DNA of 64,000 nucleotides from assembly GCA_916700875.1 (NCBI GenBank), contig CAKAKS010000039.1, positions 11,449,044 through 11,513,043 on the forward strand, in the 5' to 3' direction. Within the stretch, counting starts at the first letter, position 1. Every line of letters starts with the position of its first letter. Under the pieces are notes generated by a model. It saw nothing but the letters and a program-made list of their open reading frames with translations, ran no database searches and had not been told where the DNA came from. Below, piece by piece: positions 1 through 9,843 of the stretch. This DNA comes from Sebastes aleutianus. Lineage: Eukaryota; Chordata; Actinopteri; Perciformes; Sebastidae. Both the position numbers and the translations under genes were made by a program.

Positions 1-1246
1 CAAGCGATTGAAGGGGAGAAGGGAAACACCAAATAAGCCCTACCCTCACTAAGATATTTAGATGAGTGGACTTGGATAGTAAACTAAAACACCACTGTCG
101 AGCAGCTGACTAGAGGATGAACTCTCTGGGAAACAGAGTGAAGAGGACTAAAGAAAAAGACACTGGCAGCAATGCCAAGTCCAAACTAAGAAGCAAGGCC
201 ACACAGACCGGCCCCTCTCTAACAGACTAGAAGAGCAAGTCATGCAGGTAGGTTCATGTGGTAAATTCTGCCAATACACACACCTCTACACAGCTAGAAC
301 AAGAGCATGAAGCTCTCACTACCTCTCACTGTGAGAGTCAGCAGCATCTGACCACTGGAAACCAGACATAGATATAGACTTCACACACCTGATCCTCATC
401 ATAGACAATCAGCTCCTACAGTTGCTCCTCCTCCTCACAGATAATCGACCTAACCGGCCCAGTGAGTGGAAAGTGCTCCTCACACTTATACATGAATCTG
501 AGGAAGAACCGGAAGTTAACACATCACCAATACACATCACCATTACTACTTCAATCAGTGCATGTTTGAATGCAGGCTGTCTTAAAAAGTGTACAGTTTT
601 CTACTTTTACCTTTACTTTCTATGTAACGTTACTTTTGACAACGATGTCTATGAGTTCAGGTAGAACCTGAGCAGTTCTCAGCTGCCTAACTTGGTGAAA
701 CAAGTAGCGTCAGCTAAGTTAACACTGCTTAGCTAACGTAGCTAACGTGGGGCTGCGGTGGTCCCAGCACACGTTTTTTTAAAGGATTATATTTTGGGCT
801 TTTTCTTGCCTTTAATTGTTAGAGATAGTGATAGTCATGAAAGGGGGAGTGAGAGAGGGGATGACATGCAGCAAAGGGTTGTGGGTCGGACTATTATACA
901 TTTCTTGACTGCTGCAGTACTTGCTTTTATATATATTTTTAATTTTCTCTTACTTTGTTTGTTGTTATGCACCAAAACACCAAGACAAATTCCTTGTATG
1001 TGAAAACCTATAAACCCGATGGACCAAATGCTCAAAATATTGACAAAAAATATATATTTTCGTGAGTATTTAGACAGTAGAGAGAGAAAGAGAGGGGTGG
1101 AGGTTGATATTGAGCTGGATTCAGCTCCTGGTCGTACTGGTTCAGAGAGGTTCCTTCAATCTGAACTCTCTTCAGTCCACAAACACAACAAACCACACAA
1201 CTGTCTGCAGAGCAGTAAATCTGCTGCTGCGAGGTGATCCAGCTCA

Positions 1247-1247
1247 G

Positions 1248-1300
<53 letters not shown>

Positions 1301-1303
1301 GTG
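1247..1303. repeat. (TG)n microsatellite
   Basis: Near-perfect TG dinucleotide array with single C interruptions near both ends. Confidence 0.97.
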
Positions 1304-1431
1304 CAAAGTAATCTGCCACCAGTGCAGGACAAAGCAGTGGTTGTAGTGTTGGTGGTTTACAGCAGGCAGCAGGTGTGAAGGTTGACACCTCTCCTGTCAG
1401 TCTGCACAGTTTAACTTTATTAACTGCTTTA

Positions 1432-1432
<1 letters not shown>

Positions 1433-1509
<77 letters not shown>

Positions 1510-1523
1510 TGTGTGTGTGTGTG
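1433..1523. repeat. (TG)n microsatellite, about 90 bp
   Basis: Long TG array with an interruption (gtatg) near 1501. It lies about 130 bp from the previous TG array. Confidence 0.97.
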
Positions 1524-2338
1524 AGTGTCCGGCTTCATATACAGTATACTGTATTTATGTGTCTTGTCTCGGTATGATCTTGTGTTTATCTGTATTTGTC
1601 TCTTTGCTGCTCTGTTAAGTTTTTTATGACAAACCTTATTTCTTTAAAAATAATTCAACAAATTTCTAAAATCCACTTTAAAATGCTTCATAGTCTTTTA
1701 ATATTTGGATGATTATCAGTCTGAATGTCCCTCAGCTTGTTTTCAGTGTTTTGTTTTGACATTGTACCTTTGATTTTTGGATTTTTTCTGTTTGGTTGTA
1801 ATGATTTGAATTACTGTAATGATGTAAATCATGTTTATAGACTGCACAATGTTACATAATAATTATCTGAAGGTATCTGTATCCGCTAAAGTGTGACTCT
1901 ATGAAGTTGTATACGTACAGAGTCCAGCTGGACGTCAATAACAACAACAACAACACAGTGTCTGAGTGGAGCTCCGACTGTGTGTTGACAGCTGCAACGT
2001 CCCACAGTAGCATTGGGGGGTTGTAACGGACCTCCACAGGGTCAAGAATCAAAGTGTCTCATCATCTGAAGCTCGGCTGTAGCTCCACATACAAACATTA
2101 AACCTTATTAATATGTGATCAGCCTATATTTACTTAGATCATTTACATTATTATAATGTTTAACACATCGTCTGAATCTCATATAATTAAACTGAGAAGA
2201 GACCAGAGTCCAGTTTAACAGATCACATAGTGATGTAGATCCTGTGGTCCAGTGTGTCAGCGATCAGCTGATCTTCAGTAGTGGTCTCTGCTGGTCCAGA
2301 GTCGACCCCCCTGGTTCTTCCTCCTCTCCTGTTGCAGG

Positions 2339-2440
2339 ATGAGTGACGGGAGGGGCTGGCTGCTCCCCGGGGGGTCAGCTGGTCCAAGAGGGAAGAAAGA
2401 CCGGAGCACCCCCAGGGTCAACAGGACCCTGCACCCTTGA
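2339..2440 (+). other. Possible terminal exon of an unseen upstream gene
   Basis: A strong pyrimidine tract ending in ttgcag is followed directly by an open stretch. In one frame it starts MSDGRGWLLPGG and ends LHP before a TGA at 2438. A second frame stays open to about 2720. A possible polyA signal AATAAA lies at 3141-3146. I do not recognise the peptide. No upstream exon is identifiable, so this could equally be a chance splice-acceptor look-alike in GC-rich DNA. Confidence 0.2.
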
Positions 2441-2754
2441 CACAACCCCCCCCCAGACCCTCCCCAAGACCCTCAGACAGCTCAGTAATCACTTGGCTGG
2501 ACCTCGCTGTCACAGATTACAGGCTCACTGCAGGAGGTCAGTGCTCGTTGATAAGGTGGGTGTACTACGAGGTAGATTGGTAGGTTACCGAGGAGGAAGT
2601 GGGTATCCTCTCCTATATGTTCCAATGGCTCTTTGGCTGATAGGTGGGTACACTATAAACCGCCAGAAAAGAGGTTGGTATACCCCGTATACCCCCGTAT
2701 ACCCTCCACTACATCACTGAGGTCGGTCAGCTTCCACCAGGTGTTACTACACAG

Positions 2755-3075
2755 CAGGAGGCCCGACGGAGACCCGACAGAGGCCCGACAGAGACCCTAA
2801 ATAGGGTCGACGGAGACCCGACAGAGGCCCAACAGAGACCCGACAAAAACTCGAAATAGGTCTGACGGAGACCCGACAGAGGCCTGACAGAGGCCTGAAA
2901 TATGTCTGACTGAACAGATAGAGGCCCGAATGAGGCCCGACAGAGACACGACGGAGACCCAACTGAGGCCCAACAGAGATCCGACAAAAACTCGAAATAG
3001 GTCTGACGGAGACCTGACCGAGGCCCGACAGAGGCTCAACAGAGACCAGACAGAGGCCCGAATGAGGCTCGTCAG
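2755..3075. repeat. Degenerate GC-rich minisatellite
   Basis: Tandem array of roughly 10-11 bp units of the type 'agacccgacagaggcccgac'. A higher-order pattern separates blocks with 'gaaataggtctgacgg'. Three overlapping minus-strand reading frames stay open through it (Ser/Gly/Leu/Arg/Val-rich repeats) only because the unit lacks stops. They are not genes. Confidence 0.9.
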
Positions 3076-3544
3076 AGGTCCGATGCTGCAATGCTTCAAT
3101 ACGTAACGGATAATGTACAGCGAGCCGGTCATTGTTGCGAAATAAACCCCAACAGGGCGCTGCAGGACCCTGACGCGAAACGGCTATTTACTGAGGTCAG
3201 AACTGCATCCATAGCAACGGTCTGCTATAAAGAAATAACAAACCGTAGAATGCCATGATTGATCAATGAGAATGGAGTAATGACCAAAGTCGTTTAAATA
3301 TAACATACATCAACTACTCTTAGAAAATGAGTAGAGGTTGTGTAGTTGTGTCTTTCAGATGTCTATGAGTTGTTGTCAGTTTCACTAAAGAGACATTTCA
3401 GCCTCTAAACTTCTCACATGGTTTAATTTCAGTTCATTGCTGGAGCCAGAGAGGAAAAATTATCAATATTTCACAAAGAAAATAACAGATAAGAGAAAAT
3501 TGCAGAAATAAATTTAAGTTATAAGTTACAAGTTATATCACATT

Positions 3545-3885
3545 ACAAAACTACTTTGTAACAAGTCCTGCATTCAAAAATGTAAAGTACAAGTACGCAG
3601 GTATTTTCAGCAAAATGTACTTGTTATGTATCAAAAGTACATTCAGGATTATACTGAAAGTACTTTTGTTTTTACTGTGGACTTTAGATCATTTTAACTA
3701 CTTTATATACTGTAAACAATCTACAATAATGCATCATATCTTTTAAGATAAACATGTTTTCTGTGTAAAATCTCACGCAATGTATAAAGTACAATATTTC
3801 CATATAGTCGAGGTATAAGTAAGTATAAGAATGTCAAAACTGTGCAGTACTTGAGTAAATGTACTTAGTTACTGTCAGTCAGAGG
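3545..3885. repeat. Dispersed repeat, 'agtactt' family
   Basis: Contains the phrases 'aagtcctgcattcaaaa', 'aaagtacaagtacgcaggta' and 'cttgagtaaatgtacttagt'. These recur at about 17458-17710, 25117-26020, 58345-58485 and 62935-63050, so this is an interspersed family. Confidence 0.75.
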
Positions 3886-4990
3886 TCAGAGGTCAGGGTC
3901 AACAGCGTTTGTTGCCCAAAGGCCCCTCAGCAGGGTGGGGGAGGGTGGTTGAACCCTCATGGGGCCTTCAGATGATCCCGTATGAAGACGTGATTTGTGG
4001 ATCCATTTTGAAACTAAATTTACGATCTGAACTTTATCTGAGAGACAGAGGAGCTTCAGTCTGTAACAGCGTTCTCGTTTTACGCCTCGCGTTCCTCCCA
4101 AAACCTCCCATCACCAGGATTTATCTCTCCTCCTGCCCCATCCTTCATTTTCTCAGAGCAGGTGTCTTCTCTATCTGCTGCTTTTTTTTCTCCGAATGGC
4201 AGAGATCTCATTTTGTAACGAAGCTCTTCATCGAGGCATTGGCGATAGGACGGGTGCAGGGGGGTTCAGATACCACGAGGCTGGAGAAGGAGGCAGGGCA
4301 GGTTAAAACCCTGGAGACCTGGCCCCCGACGCTGGCCTAAAGCCCGTCAGGGTGTACATTTCCCCCCCTGAGTTCCGGAAAATTGGCGAGATTAATGCTG
4401 CGGCAGAGGGACAGTGGCGTTGATGGCGTTTCCAGATGGCCGAGCGGCAGTGGCGTTGGCGCGTCGCAGCGTGGCCTCCGACCGCCGGCTCGGGTTTATG
4501 AGTCGTGTAAAATCGTTTCAGGACTGAGGCCCCGGGCCCAGTCAGCAGCAGTTTGGGACACCTTGTTATCCGTCTCTCAAAGTGGCGTGCACCTCAACGA
4601 GTCAACGCCATCACAGTCCTTCGCTGCTTCAGTTTTATCTGGATTCACTTCATGCTGCATTTTATTCTATTAAACTAAAGTTTGGCCCCTGAATCAGATG
4701 TTACACTTCGTTCAAAGCCAGAGATCTTTAGTTGCTGTTTTTCCTCTGGTCATTTAGGTCGGTCGATTCAAAAATAATCAGGAGTGTGTGAACTGTGTGA
4801 TTTGGGTGAAGTGGAAAATGAAATTTAATGATGATTTAATGTTTTAAGAGAGTTAATGTTCCATTAAAAGGCTCAACTAAACCCTGAAATATTCTGGTGT
4901 TCAGATGAACAAAAACGGCTGTTTAATTCTGACGTGTTTAATTGAGCTAACTTTGTGTCAAAAGCCTTGAAAAGAAGGCAAGATTGATTA
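3886..4990. other. Intergenic, no gene seen
   Basis: Moderately GC-rich sequence. Several frames stay open for up to about 140 codons, but none has recognisable protein features or plausible splice structure. I see no repeat structure here either. Confidence 0.5.
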
Positions 4991-6130
4991 GGGCTGCCTT
5001 CTCTTAGTCGATTAGTCGACTAATCGGCCATTTTGGTCTTAGTCGACTAAGATTTATTTAGTGAGTTAGTTGTTTTTTATGCTTTTTTCAAACTGAATGA
5101 CCAAGAAACTTATGAGCACATCTCTGGTAAACACAAGATTTAACACAAGTGGTGCTTTTGTGTAATTTTTTGTGGAGAAACTCAGTTTTTCAGATCTGTG
5201 GATTAAAGGTACAGTGTATAGGATTTAGTGGCATCTAGTGGTGAAGTTGCAGATTTTGAACAACTAAATACCCCTCCCCCTCACCACTTCCTTTCCAAGC
5301 ATGTCGGAGAACGAAAAACGAAACATGGCGGAGCAACATGGAGGACGAGTTTCAGGCGAGTTTGTTCGTAGCGGTGTTTCTCAAAGTGGGGTCCGGGGAC
5401 CCCCAGGGGTCCATGGTGTCCACAAAATAATTAGCTACAAATTATAAATTGTGCTGTATCATTAAAAAGCACATATCTACAGGTGGGGACCATTTGTGAC
5501 AATAGAACAAGCATACATCACAGCAAGCTGTGTGACCAACATGTGGTCCGTTATGTCGAGACAAAAATATCATATAGTCTGAACCCCGCATTAGAGGGTG
5601 TTCGGACCAGAAAGGAACCATGGTTGTATAATAAGACCAGGATACGGCACCGCCGCTCAGCCTTGCTTCCGATTTCTTTTCCAGTGGCCAGTCGTGGTAT
5701 TGCAGTGAAAAATCTCCCTGAGGCTCAAAAAGCATTTTCCCCCATAGACCACCATTATAAAACAGACGTCTGTAAAACTGCTGACAGGACACCTCGAACT
5801 GGAAACAAGGTCCATTATGAATAACATCTGTGACGTCATCACGATGTAAAGTCTACGGGCCGAGCAGGAGAAACACTACTGCACATGTTCAGTGGGCCGC
5901 ATAACCTGGAAGTGAACCGTGAAGCTAGAAACTTTTTTGGCGTATGCGCCAGTCGAGCAATTCTCATTGGAATGAATGGGCACCATCTTGGGGTCCGGTA
6001 TCCAGTTCTTGTTATACATCCATGAAAGGAACACATCGAGATCCATTCACGCATCCCTGCTAAACAGGTGGAGCTGGAAGCTTGGCGACGTAGTGACAAT
6101 TGGTGCCTTCAAATGAAACTGGTGAGCTCG
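4989..6130. repeat. Cluster of dispersed fish repeats
   Basis: At 4989-5075 there is an inverted-repeat start containing 'tagtcgattagtcgacta' and its near mirror 'cttagtcgactaag'. From 5205 the sequence 'ggtacagtgtataggattta' opens a repeat of a type I associate with teleost intergenic DNA. From about 5380 comes 'tcaaagtggggtccgggga', another such repeat. The open frames at 5440-6100 lie inside this repeat block and look non-coding. Confidence 0.65.
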
Positions 6131-6264
6131 TGTTTACAACATGGGAAGTCCTGTACACCATGATGTGTTATATGAAAGAGTTTATTTGTTTATTTGCAGA
6201 TACTCACTGCTGATTTCTGTTTAATAGTGATTCTCTAAGTTTGGGTTTGTTCTGCACTATTTAG

Positions 6265-6774
6265 TTAAAGGTCCCATATAATAAAAAAGTGAGATTTTCA
6301 TGTTTTTTTTATTACAAAGCAGGCTTAAGTCCTATATAAATACCGGGAAAGTATCGAAACACTCAATCCACAGGGAAATACACACAGCCCGTATTCAGAA
6401 ACTCTGCATTTGAAACAAGTTGTCAGGATTTCTGTCCATTCGTGATGTCACGAATATTCATTATTTAGACCCTTGACACAATTTTAAACGTAAACATTCT
6501 AAATGTGTCCCAGTTTATTTCCTGGTTGCAGTGGATGTGAATCTCATCAGCTGACAGGAAGTAAACATGGACCCAAGCTGTTGCCTAGCAACGCAATTCC
6601 GTCAAAATGCGTTAAAACGGAGCGTTTCAGACAGAGGGTAAATACTGGCATATTCAGGCTGACAGTATGAGGAAAATAAAGTTTTTTTTTAACATTACAG
6701 CATGTAAACATGTTCTAGTAGAAACACAAAATACAAGTATGAACCTGAAAATGAGCACGATATGGGACCTTTAA
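6265..6774. mobile_element. MITE-like element, TIR TTAAAGGTCCCATAT
   Basis: The left end TTAAAGGTCCCATAT (6265-6279) is matched exactly in reverse complement at 6760-6774, giving a 510 bp element with no coding capacity. A non-autonomous DNA transposon is the simplest reading. The TTAA termini suggest a piggyBac-like TTAA target, which is inference. Confidence 0.85.
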
Positions 6775-7831
6775 AGTTAGAAATGTCAGATACGGATTTA
6801 TAGCATTTGTAGGCCACAACTGATTTTTATACAATAATGGGATGTTTGTTTTAGATGCCCTGCATGTCAGAAAAATCTGAAAGTTGTGCAGAAATATGGT
6901 TTAATCTTTTGAAAATAAAGTTAGAAAAACAGTTTTTGGCGCAATCATTTTCATGTTTGAAAAATAATATTTAGGAGATAATCAGTGAATTTAAAGAATC
7001 ATTCTGCATTTATTGAACCATATAAATTACAGGTAAATGTACATATACAGCATAATTTCAGACTTTGACTTCCAGATGGAATATTTGTGTTGTGTTTAGA
7101 AACATTACACTCGTACAAACACACCTTTATTAGCAGCTAAACGCATTAACAACCTGTATTTAGTTGTTGTCAGGGTCCTGAGGGTTAGGGTCCTGTATTA
7201 AAAGAGCTGTCAATCATTTTTTGGAGTGATAGTGATAATCTGTTGAGTAGAAGGGTTTGAATATTTCCTCAAACACTTGAAGCATCCACAGCTTCTGACC
7301 ATCTGTCACATTTAGAGGTTGATGGGTAGTTAGTTGAGTTATCAGTGTTGGTGCTGCAGGATCTGAGCTCTGCAGCGCCCTCCAGCTGCAACACATCTGT
7401 ACTGCAGCGATCTGAACCTGCTGCAGGTTTTATTCTGATCAATAATCTGCATTTTAATGTTTCTGGATGGAGTCGGAGCAGTGATGGCAGCCGGGAGGAG
7501 AGCTGCAGGCAGAGAGGAGGAGGAGGAGGAGGTCAGTGAATCTCTCCTCTAAAAATAAACTCAATGACATTTAACTTGATAACACACTTTCATGCAGTAA
7601 TTACACTTTAAGAAATGGTGTTCAGCTCAGTAGAGACAGGAAATATGAGTCCTGTATGAAGTCCTTTCTGCTCATTTTGGATGTGAAACGTCTCTCGATT
7701 AGTTTTACTTCCATGAAAATGAAAAAAAAAATAAAATATTGTCAATATTTTTTGGTTTTCAGTTGTTTTTTTCTTTCAAAATTACAAAAGCAGCCAGTAG
7801 TAACGATGTCAAAAGGTCAGCTGATTTAGGA
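6775..7831. other. Intergenic, no gene seen
   Basis: AT-rich intergenic DNA. I see no recognisable gene and no clear repeat. Confidence 0.5.
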
Positions 7832-8175
7832 TCTGTATGACAGTAACGTTACATTTAAATTTAATTTCTCTCTGAATATGACCAACTTTTAATTTTGAAT
7901 TAGTTTTGCCCAAATTTTGCTACTTTTATTATAAAAGTGATGAAATTTGGGCAAAAAAATAATAAAATATTTAATTTATAATATGTTTTGCACAAAGTTT
8001 GTTTCTTTTATTATCAAAATAATGGAATTTGGATAAACAAAAAATATAATATTAAATTTATATGTTTTTGCCCCATGTTTGTTACTTTTATTATCAAAAT
8101 AATGGAATTTGGGTCAAATTAAAAGTTTGTCGTATTCAGAAAAAAAAATTAATTTTGAGGTTACTGTCATACAGA
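7832..8175. mobile_element. Inverted-repeat element, about 344 bp
   Basis: TCTGTATGACAGTAAC at 7832-7847 is repeated in reverse complement at 8160-8175. Internally, arms such as 'ttttgcccaaattt' and 'aaatttgggcaaaa' form further nested inverted repeats, and a 'tttattatcaaaataatgga' phrase occurs twice. No coding capacity. Confidence 0.75.
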
Positions 8176-8346
8176 CACTGCTGAAATGAAATTTAACGAG
8201 ACTCAAATTTCCTTTATTTATTTATTTACTTTTTTCTGCTTTGATTTAGAAAATTCCTCTTAAAAAAGTTATACTCTTTTTACTTCTTTCTTTGCTTTAA
8301 ATACGTCTAGATGTAAATAAATGAGAATTTTTGTTTTCTTACACAT

Positions 8347-9330
8347 CAGATTGGCTTTTATTTTAACTGTATTTTAACATTTGTTTATTGTTTGTTTCCA
8401 TTTAACTCATTCTTTTACTTTCTTTAATTTATTTTTCATTCAGTATGTCTATACATTAGTTTAAGCATCATAATCACATTTTGAATGTCTCTTTTATTTT
8501 ATTCTCTTTTCAGAGCAGTACCATCACTCCATGTTGCAAGAGAAAGTCCATTTTATTTAAATACCGCATTTATTTACAAATAAACTTGTGTGCTTTACAT
8601 TAAAATGTATTTGTCCACAAGTAACATAATAAATAACAGAAAAACTAAAAATCCAATATTCTATTCTATGATTTAAATATTATTATAAAAGGTAGTATTA
8701 TAGTGGCTTTTATTTTAACTGCATTTTAACATTTATTTATCGTTTTTTTCCCATTTAATTCATTCTTTTACTTTCTTTTATTTATTTTTCATTCAGTGTG
8801 TCTATACATTAGTTTAGGCCTCATAATTACAATTTGAATGTCGCTTTTATTTTAATTCTCTTTTTCAAAGCAGTCTATGTTGCAAGAGAAAGTACATTAT
8901 ATTTAAATACCACATTTATTTACAAATAAACTTGTGTGCTTTACATTTAAATGTATTTCTCCACAAGTAACATGTACAGAAGAACATATTAAATAAGAGA
9001 AAAACTAAAAATCCAGCCACCAGTCTAAAATATTCTATGATTATTATAATTAAAGGTAGTATTATATATTACAGTGTTTATTATTAGCTTAGGCCTCATA
9101 ATTACATTTTGAATGTCTCTTTTATTTTTATTCACTTTTTCAAAGCAGTCCCATCACACCATGTTGCAAGAGAAAGTCAAATAAATAAAAAATGTACAAA
9201 TAAACTTGTGTGCTTTACATTAAAATGTATTAGTCCACAAGTAACATGTACAGAAGAACATAATAAATAACAGAAAAAATCCAGCCACCAGTCTAAAATA
9301 TTCTATGATATTATTATTAAAGGTGGTATT
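8347..9330. repeat. Tandem repeat, about 352 bp unit, 2.7 copies
   Basis: The phrase 'ggcttttattttaactg' starts at 8353 and again at 8705. The downstream segment 'aggcctcataattaca' and the block containing 'catgttgcaagagaaagt' and 'aaacttgtgtgctttaca' occur in three successive copies. The third copy is shortened at its 5' side. The array ends about 240 bp before the myod2 core promoter. Confidence 0.85.
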
Positions 9331-9412
9331 ATAGTATTATATATTATTATTAAAGGTGGTATTATAGTATTATATATTATTATTAAAGGTGGTATTATAG
9401 TATTATATATTC
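9310..9412. repeat. 33-bp tandem repeat, about 3 copies
   Basis: 'aaaggtggtattatagtatt' begins at 9319, 9352 and 9385, giving an exact 33-bp period. The copies are nearly identical, which suggests recent or ongoing copy-number change. Confidence 0.93.
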
Positions 9413-9564
9413 TAGTGTTTATTAGATTTCTCCTCCCTCATGGTGTGTACTTGCCCCCTGCTGTGAGCAGCAGTATATTCCCCTGCTGTTACTGCTCTGT
9501 TACTGCTCTGTTAGAGGTAATTGTACACTAATTACCGTGAAGTTGTAAACCCCTCCTGCTGCCT

Positions 9565-9660
9565 GCTGATTGGTCAGAGCCCAGTAGACGTCATGGTCCT
9601 GACCTCGCCCCCCTGAGGGTGTCCCAGGTATAAGATGGTCCAGGTCAACAGCTGAGAGGA
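9565..9660 (+). promoter_or_regulatory. myod2: myod2 core promoter
   Basis: An inverted CCAAT box (ATTGG, 9569-9573), a GC-rich stretch (9603-9618), a TATA-like TATAAG (9629-9634) and an E-box CAGCTG at 9650-9655 lie in the order expected about 200 bp upstream of the start codon. A start site near 9658 is inferred from the TATA position. E-boxes at this place would suit auto- or cross-regulation by myogenic bHLH factors, which is known for the family and only inferred here. Confidence 0.75.
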
Positions 9661-9843
9661 CAGAACAGTGACTGGACTCTACATTCCCTCTGAAAACCCT
9701 GAGACCGGTTCACATCCTCTCCTCCGGTCCTGGTCTGAAGACTCTCCTGTCTGTGTGTCTGTCTCTTGGATTGTGTGTTTTGGGTCTGAACCAGTGCACC
9801 ATTGAACCAGTGAACCATTGAAGCATTGCACCAGTGCACCATC

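Larger units (their letters stand above)
1..2330. other. Gene-poor left flank
   Basis: I see no coding gene here. Around 820-900 there is a stretch resembling a dispersed fish repeat (a purine-rich run followed by a 'gatgacatgcagcaaaggg'-type motif). Two long TG microsatellites lie at 1247-1303 and 1433-1523. The open frames in this stretch are short, and several are translations of the TG runs. Confidence 0.6.

Noticed and set aside
1032..1618. Long open frames on both strands encoding His-Thr or Val-Cys repeats
   Set aside because: They are translations of the TG/CA microsatellites.
2727..3132. Three overlapping minus-strand frames with Ser/Val/Gly/Leu/Arg repeats
   Set aside because: All arise from one degenerate minisatellite that lacks stops. 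There is no start context or splice structure.
4430..4520. tRNA-like A-box (tggccgagcggc)
   Set aside because: No matching B-box (GGTTCGANTCC) or cloverleaf follows. It is chance in GC-rich DNA.
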